DNA of 37,110 nucleotides from Candidatus Avelusimicrobium bubulum (GTDB taxonomy: Bacteria; Elusimicrobiota; Elusimicrobia; Elusimicrobiales; Elusimicrobiaceae): positions 1-37,110 of the forward strand of contig CADBYN010000009.1 of the NCBI GenBank assembly GCA_902798835.1, in the 5' to 3' direction. Position 1 is the stretch's first letter. The number at the start of each line of letters is the position of its first letter. Below, piece after piece: positions 25,154 to 33,119 of the stretch. The translations under genes were made by a program, and so were the position numbers. Below the pieces are notes generated by a model. That model saw only the letters and a program-made list of their open reading frames with translations. It searched no databases and was not told the origin of the DNA.

Positions 25154-26833
25154 TTATGGTTTGGAAACAAATGGTTTCTTGTCTGGTTTTTTATCAGTAG
25201 GAACAAATTCCAGCTCATCTATTAGCAATGCCGGCGAAGACACACTTTGTTTAGGCAGTCCGTTGGAAGACGGCTCCGTCTGCCTCCATAAAACTTTGGC
25301 TTGATTCCCTGCCGCGGTAATATCACGCAAGGCGCGTGTAGTCAAATTAGCCAAACGCAAACCGTACACGGTTTCACGCTTGTTTCCAGTAGTATAAACA
25401 CGTACCGCACGCGACACAATGCCATCATCGCTTGCAGGGAAATCATACAATATGTATCCGTAGTCTAACCCTAATTCACGACAGCGGCTCAATAGTCTCT
25501 CTTCCAATTCCCGGTCTGATAACGCAACTTGTGGCTCCACCAGCACATTGGTCAGCCGCTCACGCGGAAAAGATTGAGGGGCAAAACGCGCATGTCCGTT
25601 ACTGGAAAGCTTAGCACCAAACGGACGGCTGGTACGCGGCAACTGCTGCAAACGCCCAGCTTCTACCAAAGTCAATTTTTGTGCTGCTGCTCCTTCATCA
25701 TCTACCGGCATAAAACCACCTAAAGGGATATTTTCCACAGAGCCAGGGACCGAACGCACTTGTGGGTTATCATAGACAGTTATCCCAGGCGCCATAACCC
25801 GTTGGCCCGGGGTGCGCATCTTGCCGGCAGTTATATCTACTTCACTACGACTAGAGAGTAAGGGATTTAGATTTTGTAGATTTTCAACTAGTAAATTATG
25901 TATAAACTGTCCGGCCGCTTGCGGGCGCAATAACACCGGTCCCAAATAAGGCGCAGGCTTTACAGCTTGCTGAAGTGGCTCGAGTTCTTTTAGAAATTGC
26001 GCAGTCTGCTGGGTTAGTTTTTCATAAGCATCTTTCCCCAAAGAGGACCACCAAAATTCATTCTCATAATCTTGCTTATACCCACTTGTATTACGAAACT
26101 TAGCAAAGAGACGTACTCGTACCGCCGGTTGGGAAACCTGATAAAATCCGCCTAAATTATTAAGATAATAGGTGTCGCGCTGACGGGGTTCAATGCGCAC
26201 CGAAAACTGTTCCAGAAACGGATACGCCTTCCCCATAGCCGATAATTGTTTTACCCATTTTTGCAATTGCTCAATATCATACTTCTCAACAGGTTGAATT
26301 TCCTCTACATAATGGGCTTGTTTAGAAGGCATAAAATCAGGAAGTTTTGTTTCATTTTCTTCTTGCTTAGTACGCTTATAAGCTTCTTTTTGCTGATAAA
26401 GTTCCGCTGCAAACAAATAGCTCTCGTCTGTCATTTTCCATAAAGCTTGGCGAATGCCATCATAACTTTTGGCAATATTGTTGTAATATTCCGGAGCATA
26501 AGCATACCGAGGCGAATAGGAATCGTGTTTATAACCCAAACTATCGTTCTTGTTTGTGCCGATAGAAATCATCACGCTGCCATTCAATTTATCATCGCGT
26601 TGCGAAACGGGGTACAATTCCCCCAGAGAAGCTTCCACCGACGAAGCCGCACGCAAATTTTCCAACTTATAAACTATAAATAACGGCGCGGGCACCCCTT
26701 GCCGATGAAGTTTTTTGACAGTGCGGGACATTTCATCTCTCATGGCCTTAAAATACATATTATCCGGCAAAGCGGCGCTTTGTGCGAGTCCACACATTCC
26801 TAAAAAACAAAAAAGCAAACTGAGTTTTTTCAT
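25154..26833 (-). CDS. Exported TldD/TldE-family protein without the zinc motif
   Basis: A 559-residue protein with a signal peptide (MKKLSLLFCFLGMCGLAQSA) and overall similarity of layout to the upstream TldD-like protein. The zinc motif HExxxH of TldD is replaced: at the aligned place the sequence reads FIHNLLVENL, with H312 kept, the Glu turned to Asn (313) and the second His to Glu (317). The conserved Cys near the C-terminus is also absent. This is the state of TldE (PmbA), the inactive partner in the TldD-TldE protease. The two genes are one base apart, so a secreted heterodimer is likely. The C-terminal tail is rich in Lys and Pro. Substrate unknown. Ribosome site GGGGAGGG. Confidence 0.8.
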   Translation of the reverse strand: MKKLSLLFCFLGMCGLAQSAALPDNMYFKAMRDEMSRTVKKLHRQGVPAPLFIVYKLENLRAASSVEASLGELYPVSQRDDKLNGSVMISIGTNKNDSLGYKHDSYSPRYAYAPEYYNNIAKSYDGIRQALWKMTDESYLFAAELYQQKEAYKRTKQEENETKLPDFMPSKQAHYVEEIQPVEKYDIEQLQKWVKQLSAMGKAYPFLEQFSVRIEPRQRDTYYLNNLGGFYQVSQPAVRVRLFAKFRNTSGYKQDYENEFWWSSLGKDAYEKLTQQTAQFLKELEPLQQAVKPAPYLGPVLLRPQAAGQFIHNLLVENLQNLNPLLSSRSEVDITAGKMRTPGQRVMAPGITVYDNPQVRSVPGSVENIPLGGFMPVDDEGAAAQKLTLVEAGRLQQLPRTSRPFGAKLSSNGHARFAPQSFPRERLTNVLVEPQVALSDRELEERLLSRCRELGLDYGYILYDFPASDDGIVSRAVRVYTTGNKRETVYGLRLANLTTRALRDITAAGNQAKVLWRQTEPSSNGLPKQSVSSPALLIDELEFVPTDKKPDKKPFVSKP

Positions 26834-26834
26834 T

Positions 26835-28523
26835 TTATTTACCCTCCCCGAACGGTGGCGGCAAAAGCGGAGGCTTTGTATTGGATTTGCCTGTCTTTTC
26901 GATTTCTAATCTGCGCAATAATACGCTAGGCGCAATGCTGGAAACAGGAACCCACCCGGACTCTGCACCGCAACTGCCGTTAAAAACATCATAATCATCC
27001 GCTACCGCCATCACTTCGTGAAAAGCAGCCAATGGGGTCCCCACAATGTCCGCTCCGCGCACTACTTCTCTGCGACCATCCGGATAAACCCGGTACACTA
27101 GGGTAGGTGTCAATTTGAAAGTTTGCGGATAACTGGTATCCGTCATTGTAAAACCACCCGATAAATCTTCAATAATAAACCCATAGGGTTTTTGTTGGCG
27201 TTTGATTTCTTCTAAGAATTGTTGCTCCAATGCTTCATATGAAACAGTTTTAGAAGCAATTACCCGCGTATTCCCCATACGGGCCACGGGGCGCTTGCCC
27301 ATATCGCCGCGGCCGTGACCGTTGGAAACAGAAAATCCTTTAATAGGACTAGAACTCATCAAGAATCCTTTTAAGATGCCGTTTTCCACCAACGTAACCG
27401 GGCGTGCTTTTACTCCCTCGTCATCATATAAGTAAAATCCACGCAACGGTTGCCCGTTAAATTCTGCCAACGTGGCATCATCCACGATGCTAAGCAACGG
27501 AGAAGTCACCTCTTGCCCTACTTTATCGGTGAAAGTTTTCCCAAACGAATCTTCTTTTTGGCGATGCCCCTCCACACGGTGCCCTAACACTTCATGCACA
27601 AAAACGGCCATAGCCTTGTTTTTGAGCAATACCGGCACAGCCACAGGATCAGCTTCGGGAGCATTTAACAACGCCTCCAATTCCTGCAAACTTTGCTTGA
27701 TGTCGGCCGTTAATTTCGCTTCATCCGGCAATTGTTCCTGCGTCAATACGTCATAATTTTGAGAACGATCTGCCCACGCTCCGTCAGCTGTTTTCCCCCA
27801 TAACGAATAAGACAGGCGAGCTAAACGTACCGGGGTTTTTAGTTGCGTACCTATCGAATCGGCAAAATAGCGACTTCCGCTTTGTACTTCAAAAGAAAAT
27901 GAACTTCCTAGCACAAATGGTTTCCCGCGTGTCAAATTAGAAACTTTTAACAAAAGTTCCTTGATTTGTTCCATATCAAATGTCAATGAAGGGGACTCTT
28001 GACAAAAAATTTCTTTGGGCGGAAACACAAAATCCGGGGAATCATCTAATCGTTTCGCCCCTGTTTGTGAATCAGCACGGACACGGTTAAAATCCTGTTG
28101 GGCATCTTCGGCGGCTTGTTCCGTCAAACGCCACACCGCTGCCGAAAAAGCCTTCCCGTCTTCCCCAATGGCGGGCATATCTGCTATTTCTAAAGAACGA
28201 TACGTATTCCCCGTTTTCAATGTGCGGGTATTATCCATTTGCAAACTTCCGGCGCGTACTTGCACTTGCAACATAGCATCATGCCGCTTGGTATGATTGG
28301 TAACCCCTTTTTCTTCTACATCTATACCATATACATCTAAATCATCAAAGTTATAAGCCACATAGTAAATGGGCGGATTTTGTTTCTTGAACGTTTTCAT
28401 GCTGCGGTTAATTTCTTTGGACATTAACTGCAGCGGCCGTTGGTCTTGTACGCGGCATATTGTCTGAGCAAAGACCGGAAAGGCGAATACCAATAATACG
28501 CAAAGTAGTAGGAGTCTTTTCAT
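26835..28523 (-). CDS. Exported TldD-like metallopeptidase
   Basis: A 562-residue protein with a signal peptide (MKRLLLLCVLLVFAFPVFAQ). The zinc site is FVHEVLGHRVEGH, with HExxxH at H310, E311 and H315, and the third ligand is probably C518 in GSCGAESGWVPV, matching the C-terminal GMCGK region of TldD. DSFGKTFTDKVGQEV and YDDEGVKARPVTLVENG are also TldD-like. TldD cuts unfolded peptides inside a closed TldD-TldE cavity in the cytoplasm of E. coli, where it matures microcin B17; here both partners have export signals. It heads a two-gene operon. The ATG at 28523 lies 7 bases after an extended -10 box, with no ribosome site, so it is probably leaderless. It is divergent from the tRNA gene. Confidence 0.88.
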   Translation of the reverse strand: MKRLLLLCVLLVFAFPVFAQTICRVQDQRPLQLMSKEINRSMKTFKKQNPPIYYVAYNFDDLDVYGIDVEEKGVTNHTKRHDAMLQVQVRAGSLQMDNTRTLKTGNTYRSLEIADMPAIGEDGKAFSAAVWRLTEQAAEDAQQDFNRVRADSQTGAKRLDDSPDFVFPPKEIFCQESPSLTFDMEQIKELLLKVSNLTRGKPFVLGSSFSFEVQSGSRYFADSIGTQLKTPVRLARLSYSLWGKTADGAWADRSQNYDVLTQEQLPDEAKLTADIKQSLQELEALLNAPEADPVAVPVLLKNKAMAVFVHEVLGHRVEGHRQKEDSFGKTFTDKVGQEVTSPLLSIVDDATLAEFNGQPLRGFYLYDDEGVKARPVTLVENGILKGFLMSSSPIKGFSVSNGHGRGDMGKRPVARMGNTRVIASKTVSYEALEQQFLEEIKRQQKPYGFIIEDLSGGFTMTDTSYPQTFKLTPTLVYRVYPDGRREVVRGADIVGTPLAAFHEVMAVADDYDVFNGSCGAESGWVPVSSIAPSVLLRRLEIEKTGKSNTKPPLLPPPFGEGK

Positions 28524-28530
28524 ATACGTT

Positions 28531-28539
28531 ATTGTAGCA
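28531..28539 (-). promoter_or_regulatory. Extended -10 box (TGCTACAAT) of the TldD-like operon
   Basis: TGC plus TACAAT on the minus strand, ending 7 bases before the ATG at 28523. No ribosome site, hence probably a leaderless mRNA. Confidence 0.65.
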
Positions 28540-28566
28540 AAAAGAAATGCAAGACGTAGGCAAAAA

Positions 28567-28575
28567 TGGTAGAAT
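28567..28575 (+). promoter_or_regulatory. Extended -10 box (TGGTAGAAT) of the tRNA gene
   Basis: TGG plus TAGAAT, ending 18 bases before the first base of the tRNA at 28594. No clear -35. Confidence 0.5.
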
Positions 28576-28593
28576 AGTATGAACTTATTTTAT

Positions 28594-28666
28594 GCTGAGG
28601 TAGCTCAACTGGCAGAGCAACGGTTTTGTAAACCGTAGGTTGTGGGTTCGATTCCCATCCTCAGCT
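28594..28666 (+). tRNA. tRNA-Thr (anticodon UGU)
   Basis: A complete 73-base cloverleaf. The acceptor arms GCTGAGG and CCTCAGC pair fully, the D arm is GCTC/GAGC, the anticodon stem ACGGT/ACCGT encloses the loop TTTGTAA with anticodon TGT, and the T arm GTGGG-TTCGATT-CCCAT is normal. The 3' CCA is not encoded and must be added by a nucleotidyltransferase. A terminator follows at 28698. Confidence 0.97.
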
Positions 28667-28697
28667 ATTTTGTTGCTCTTTTTTCCATTTTACTCAT

Positions 28698-28727
28698 AAA
28701 AAGCCCCGGCACAAACCGGGGCTTTTT
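28698..28727. terminator. Bidirectional terminator between tRNA-Thr and pilin 3
   Basis: AAAAAGCCCCGG (28698-28709) pairs with CCGGGGCTTTTT (28716-28727) around a 6-base loop. Confidence 0.92.
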
Positions 28728-28741
28728 ATGACAACAAATCA

Positions 28742-29257
28742 TTAATATCCGGTATCGTTATAAATCCACCCTTGTCCTCTTAAAATATTACAAATATAAC
28801 GACCAACTTCCGTTTCCTGTGTAAAACATCCATATGGTTTGTTATTTTCATTACCTGCTAAGGTATACAAAGAATGGTGAGAAGGCCCCAATCTGTAAAT
28901 TTCTATCACGCAACCATAACTCGCACATGAAACTTCATAATACCCAAAATTTTCGGTTACGTTAGAGGATTCTTCTTCATCCCAATGCCCTAAATTAATT
29001 TCTATTGGACATTTCATATCTTCCAAGCTCACATATTCACCTTGTTTTGGCAACCCATGTTCTAGTTTATACCAATCAAAACATTCTTCAATAAGTTTGA
29101 TATTATGTAATGCTTCTGTTAAACGGCTTTTTTCAACAGCACGTTGATATTGCGGAAGCGCAATGGCCGCCAAAATACCGATGATGAGCACAACAACAAG
29201 TAATTCGATGAGCGTGAAACCTTTTCCTCGTGTCACTTCCTTATTCTTTTTTTCCAT
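28742..29257 (-). CDS. Type IV pilin-like protein (PilE-like)
   Basis: A 171-residue pilin of ordinary size. The prepilin leader ends in GKG, then [32 protein letters not shown], with Glu5 of the mature protein and the typical hydrophobic helix (shown here only in outline: residues 14-45). The globular part has six cysteines, four of them in the last 70 residues, and lacks the repeat domain of the two large pilins at 9976-12761. The leader of 13 residues is longer than in those. Ribosome site AAGGAGA. A TATAAA box about 30 bases upstream may be the -10. Stands alone, without assembly genes nearby; major or minor pilin cannot be told. Confidence 0.88.
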   Translation of the reverse strand: MEKKNKEVTRGKGFTLIELLVVVLIIGILAAIALPQYQRAVEKSRLTEALHNIKLIEECFDWYKLEHGLPKQGEYVSLEDMKCPIEINLGHWDEEESSNVTENFGYYEVSCASYGCVIEIYRLGPSHHSLYTLAGNENNKPYGCFTQETEVGRYICNILRGQGWIYNDTGY

Positions 29258-29457
29258 ATCTTCTCCTTAAAATCGTTTATACGGCGTTTTAAACCCAGAC
29301 AAATACCCCCCTATTTATACAAACCAAACTACGCGTATAACCCATTATAAAAAAAAAAAAAAATGATTCAAGCAGTATTTATTTTTTGATAAAAAACAAC
29401 ACGGACAACAAGAACAACTTTTCAAAAATTTCACGTAATTATCTATAATATACATAT
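29258..29457. other. AT-rich divergent intergenic region with A15 run
   Basis: A 200-base gap between the divergent pilin and TerC genes, the longest gene-free stretch in the window. It holds the pilin promoter side, a run of 15 A at 29349-29363, a short T6-GAT-A6 palindrome near 29381-29395 and the TerC promoter. I see no small RNA or riboswitch. Confidence 0.6.
29444..29449 (+). promoter_or_regulatory. TATAAT -10 box of the TerC-family gene
   Basis: A perfect TATAAT ending 8 bases before the ATG at 29458, with TTCAAA (29421-29426) as a 4/6 match -35 at a 17-base spacer. No ribosome site, so probably leaderless. Confidence 0.6.
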
Positions 29458-30399
29458 ATGGAACCCGTATCTACTTCTGTTTCAATTGGTCTATGGGTGG
29501 CATTTTGGATTACCGTCGTTGCTGCCTTGTTTATTGACTTAACCGTGCTTAACAAGCATCACGGGCACGTGTCTATCAAAGAAGCGGCCGTAATGGTCTG
29601 TGCGTGGGTTAGTTTAGCGCTTGTATTTGGCGGAGCTATTTGGTTATTTGAAGGGCCCCAACATGCACTTGCTTTTTATACAGGCTACGTACTGGAATAC
29701 TCCCTCTCTATAGACAACATGTTTGTCTTTATCCTCATTTTCAGCTATTTTGCCATCCCGCACGATTTGCAACCCAAAGCCTTATTATGGGGAATTTTAG
29801 GGGCGGTTGCTTTGCGTTTTGTGTTTATTTTTGTGGGCGTACAGTTGATTTCGCTATTCTCGTGGACTATTTACGTCTTTGGCGCGCTGCTTATCTTTAC
29901 AGCTCTTAAAATGCTCCTACAAAAAGAAGACGATGAATTTGATCCTTCCAACTCGTTGCCGCTTAAAGTTCTAAAGAAGTTTATGCCCTTAAAAACTGAT
30001 TATCACGGAGAAAACTTTTTTATTAAAGAAGGAGTCAAATGGTTTGCCACCCCGCTTTTTGCCGCGGTACTGGTAATTGAAATGAGCGATTTGATTTTTG
30101 CGGTCGATTCCATCCCTGCGGTTTTATCCATCACACAAGATACGTTTTTGGTCTATTCATCTAACATTTTTGCCATCATCGGGCTGCGCTCTTTGTATTT
30201 CTTACTATCCGGCATGGCAGGCAAATTTCCCTATCTTAAGTATGGGATCTCGGTCATTTTGTTCTTTGTGGGAATTAAAATGATCCTCTCGCACTACGTC
30301 AAGATCCCGATTTTAGCCTCTTTGGGCGTTATTGTAGGGGTGCTCTTCTTGTCAATTATTGCGGGCAAACTGTTTCCTCAAACCCCCAAAGAGGACTAG
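29458..30399 (+). CDS. TerC-family integral membrane protein
   Basis: A 313-residue protein with about nine membrane helices and the two TerC signature regions: EYSLSIDNMFVFILIF (first acidic motif) and VIEMSDLIFAVDSIPAVLSI (second). TerC-family proteins are named for tellurite resistance, but many, such as Alx and YceF/MeeF types, export Mn(II) at the membrane, in part to metallate exported enzymes. Manganese efflux is the better general guess here; no other ter genes are nearby. The start fits the promoter directly upstream. The stop codon overlaps the -35 box of the L28 gene. Confidence 0.9.
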   Translation: MEPVSTSVSIGLWVAFWITVVAALFIDLTVLNKHHGHVSIKEAAVMVCAWVSLALVFGGAIWLFEGPQHALAFYTGYVLEYSLSIDNMFVFILIFSYFAIPHDLQPKALLWGILGAVALRFVFIFVGVQLISLFSWTIYVFGALLIFTALKMLLQKEDDEFDPSNSLPLKVLKKFMPLKTDYHGENFFIKEGVKWFATPLFAAVLVIEMSDLIFAVDSIPAVLSITQDTFLVYSSNIFAIIGLRSLYFLLSGMAGKFPYLKYGISVILFFVGIKMILSHYVKIPILASLGVIVGVLFLSIIAGKLFPQTPKED

Positions 30400-30425
30400 A
30401 CAATTTCCCCCTAAAATTATAAAAT
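30397..30425 (+). promoter_or_regulatory. Promoter of rpmB
   Basis: TAGACA (5/6) at 30397-30402 and TAAAAT (5/6) at 30420-30425 with an ideal 17-base spacer. The -35 overlaps the terC stop codon. It is the best two-box promoter in the window, as fits a ribosomal protein gene. Confidence 0.7.
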
Positions 30426-30464
30426 AGTAGTAACGAAATTTATCTTAGTTAAGGAAGGAAACTT

Positions 30465-30659
30465 ATGGCTTATAAATGTGCAGTATGTGGCAAAGCATCC
30501 GTCTCCGGCGGTTCTTACAGCCACTCTAACTTGCGGACAAAAAGAAGTTTTAAACCCAACCTGCAGAAACAAAAAATCGTTTTGGATGGAAAGACCCAAA
30601 CGGCCTACGTGTGCACGGGTTGTATCAAAAGCGGACTTGCCAAAAGACCCGCTAAATAA
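30465..30659 (+). CDS. rpmB: 50S ribosomal protein L28
   Basis: A 64-residue basic protein with the L28 pattern MAYKCAVCGKASVSG, SHSNLRTKRSFKPNLQ and a C-terminal VCTGCIKSGL. The two C-x2-C pairs (CAVC and CTGC) mark the zinc-binding (C+) form of L28. ATG at 30465 with a strong ribosome site (AAGGAAGG). It is a single-gene unit with its own promoter and terminator, and it is not next to rpmG as in many bacteria. Confidence 0.97.
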   Translation: MAYKCAVCGKASVSGGSYSHSNLRTKRSFKPNLQKQKIVLDGKTQTAYVCTGCIKSGLAKRPAK

Positions 30660-30681
30660 GTATCTTTTTGTACCAAACTTG

Positions 30682-30711
30682 AGCCCGTGCTATGCGTAGT
30701 GCGGGCTTTTT
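30682..30711 (+). terminator. Terminator of rpmB
   Basis: AGCCCGTGCTA (30682-30692) pairs with TAGTGCGGGCT (30697-30707) with two wobble pairs and a 4-base loop, followed by TTTTT. Confidence 0.88.
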
Positions 30712-30719
30712 GATTTTTT

Positions 30720-30728
30720 TGATAGTAT
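30720..30728 (+). promoter_or_regulatory. Extended -10 box (TGATAGTAT) of the bamA-lpx operon
   Basis: TGA plus TAGTAT ending 11 bases before the bamA ATG at 30740. The leader would be only about 5 bases, so this is near-leaderless; AGGGG close to the ATG is too weak and too early to be sure. Confidence 0.5.
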
Positions 30729-30739
30729 AGGGGTTTGAA

Positions 30740-33112
30740 ATGACAATTTTAAAGCGGTCCTTGGCTTTGGTTTTGGGCTTGTTATTTGCTTTTTTTTCGT
30801 ACGCGCGCGCGGAAGAACCTGCTGCCGAATTAGACCCAAATGGGCCTTGGATGATCTGTAACATTTCGGTGGACGGGCTTCAAAATATCCGCAAAAAGAC
30901 GGTTACCAAAGCCGCTCATTCCAAAAAAGGCGAACTGTATGAACGGATGAGTGTGTCGGAAGATATTCAAGATATCTCCGCCTTGGGCAGCTTTGATTCT
31001 GTAGAAATTGATATTTCCCCCATGCCTGGTACTCGTAAAGAAAAAGAAACCGGCACGGCTTACAACTGCCACCGCATCACATATTTAGTGAAAGAAAAGC
31101 CTATTTTTGACCGTATTACCTATCAAGGACGTAAACATTTGGGAAAAGGCGCCATCACTCAGGCCATGACGCTAAAAATTAAGGATCCCTTCAATGAAGC
31201 AAAATTACAAAGTGATCTGCCTCGTATTACCGCTAAATACGCCGAAAAAGGCTACGTCAATGCCCAAGTGGCTTATGAGCTTGAACGTAATGAAAAATTG
31301 GGCGTGGTATATGTAAAATTAATCATTGATGAAGGCGAACGCGTGCGTGTGGCGGCACTTAACCTAGATACACATGGGGAACAAACCGAACTTCCTTTGG
31401 AGAAAATTGCCAAAAAAGCTTCTAACCGTCCGCATAAGGTTTTTAAACCGCAAAATCTACAAAAAGATTGGATAAAAATGATGCTTTACGGCCGCAACAA
31501 AGGATACAGCGAATTTAACTTGTCTCAGCCGCAAATCGCCTACAATGATGAGAAAACCGAAGCCACCCTGACGTATGAATTAACCGAAGGACCGCAAGTT
31601 GACTTTGGTACTGTAAGCTTTGAGGGAAATAGTGTTTTTACCCAACAAGAGTTAGACAAACAAATTTATTTTCGTACCGGGAAACGTTATAATCAGAAAG
31701 ATTTTGACGATACTATCTCCGCTATCCAAGAACAATACGCCGATCGCGGCTACTTACAAGCGCAGGTTGTTCCTGTTAAAGACATCCAAAATGGCTTGTT
31801 AAATATTACCTTCGATATTACCGAAGGGCATACATTTTACATTGATCACGTGGATGTAACCGGCTACGAACATACCAAAAAGTATGTCTTTACACGCGAA
31901 ATAACTATCCACCCCGGTGATTTGTACGATAATGCTAAAATTAAACGCAGCCAAACCAAAATTATGAATTTAGGGTTTATTAACGACGTACAAATTGGCC
32001 TGCAACCTACGGCGGATCCCAATAAAGTCGACCTCGATTTTAACGTCCAGGAAGGACGCCCCGGCATGTTTACGGCCGGTTTGGCTATGAGCTCTATGGA
32101 TGGGTTGTACGGAGAAGTATCTCTTAACCATCTCAACCTCTTTGGCCGCGCTCAACGCCTTTCTCTGCGCACCTTATTCGGAAAAGAAATTTTGGACTAT
32201 ACTGTCAGTTGGTATACGCCATGGATTTTTGATAAACCTACTTCCCTGGGGATCGATGCCTTCAACACACGCCGTTACCGTTCATTCGCCACTGAAAACC
32301 AAGCCTACACCGAAAAACGTATCGGCGGACGCTTAAAAGTAGGGCCGCGTTTCAATGATGACATTTATCAGCTCTCTTTCGGGTATTCCTTCGAACACAT
32401 CAACATCTACGATATTGATGCCAAATATCAATGCACCCCGGGGAAAAGTTATGAAGAGTGTATTGAGAAAGGAAAAACAAATCTTTCTACAATCAGTACA
32501 GATTTTGCCATCGATACCCGCGACAATATGTGGGATCCCACACGCGGATGGAGAAACTCTATCGGATTGGCATTGGCCGGCGGTCCCGTCGGCGGAGACC
32601 TTGACCTGTGGTACTTAAATGCCCGCTCTATCTTCAACTACACCGTACTTAACGTAGGCGGCAATTATCCTATCGTATTTGTTTTATCAAACAAAATCGG
32701 TTCCGTACGCCCTTATGGCCGCACAGACGAAGTTCCTCCGTTTGAGAAATTCTTCCTGGGAGGGGCAGATACCATCCGCGGATATGAACGTGCCGGAGAA
32801 ATCGGCCCCAAATACGGTGGGACAACTTACTACGTAATGAATGCGGAATTACGCTTCCCCTTGGCACGCGAGGGCCGGCGTAACATGGCGCAATTCGCCT
32901 TCTTCTTTGACTTGGGTAACTCTTGGAACCGCTTTGATGATTTGGAATTTTCCATGGGCCCGGATGAAAATCAATTCAAGGCCGGTGTAGGGGTGGGCTT
33001 ACGCTTAACGACCCCGTCCTTACCTATCCGCATTGACTGGGGGTATGGCCTCAATCACCGTTCGGGCGAAGATCGATCCCATTTCTACTTCAACATCTCC
33101 AACATGATGTAA
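30740..33112 (+). CDS. bamA: Outer membrane protein assembly factor BamA
   Basis: BamA inserts beta-barrel proteins into the outer membrane. The 790-residue protein has a signal peptide (MTILKRSLALVLGLLFAFFSYARA), about five POTRA domains (first from about residue 36, ICNISVDGLQNIRKKTV; later ones with GTVSFEGNSVFTQQEL and FYIDHVDVTGYEHTKKYV) and a C-terminal 16-strand barrel. The lid-loop motif appears in FFLGGADTIRGYERAGEIGP (VRGF/Y-type RGY). The last residues are HFYFNISNMM: aromatic alternation is kept but the final residue is Met rather than Phe or Trp. It leads the operon with skp and the lpx genes, the order of Gram-negative envelope loci. Confidence 0.95.
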   Translation: MTILKRSLALVLGLLFAFFSYARAEEPAAELDPNGPWMICNISVDGLQNIRKKTVTKAAHSKKGELYERMSVSEDIQDISALGSFDSVEIDISPMPGTRKEKETGTAYNCHRITYLVKEKPIFDRITYQGRKHLGKGAITQAMTLKIKDPFNEAKLQSDLPRITAKYAEKGYVNAQVAYELERNEKLGVVYVKLIIDEGERVRVAALNLDTHGEQTELPLEKIAKKASNRPHKVFKPQNLQKDWIKMMLYGRNKGYSEFNLSQPQIAYNDEKTEATLTYELTEGPQVDFGTVSFEGNSVFTQQELDKQIYFRTGKRYNQKDFDDTISAIQEQYADRGYLQAQVVPVKDIQNGLLNITFDITEGHTFYIDHVDVTGYEHTKKYVFTREITIHPGDLYDNAKIKRSQTKIMNLGFINDVQIGLQPTADPNKVDLDFNVQEGRPGMFTAGLAMSSMDGLYGEVSLNHLNLFGRAQRLSLRTLFGKEILDYTVSWYTPWIFDKPTSLGIDAFNTRRYRSFATENQAYTEKRIGGRLKVGPRFNDDIYQLSFGYSFEHINIYDIDAKYQCTPGKSYEECIEKGKTNLSTISTDFAIDTRDNMWDPTRGWRNSIGLALAGGPVGGDLDLWYLNARSIFNYTVLNVGGNYPIVFVLSNKIGSVRPYGRTDEVPPFEKFFLGGADTIRGYERAGEIGPKYGGTTYYVMNAELRFPLAREGRRNMAQFAFFFDLGNSWNRFDDLEFSMGPDENQFKAGVGVGLRLTTPSLPIRIDWGYGLNHRSGEDRSHFYFNISNMM

Positions 33113-33119
33113 GGAGTTT

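Noticed and set aside
25154-28523. Microcin or RiPP maturation cluster around the TldD-like genes
   Set aside because: No precursor peptide, cyclodehydratase or other modification enzyme is nearby, and both proteins have export signals.
28594-28666. tRNA-Thr as an integration site for a mobile element
   Set aside because: No integrase, no second copy of the tRNA 3' end and no codon-style change is seen around it.
29458-30399. Tellurite resistance locus
   Set aside because: Only a TerC-family protein is present, without terB, terD or terZ neighbours; the family is common in bacteria with other roles.
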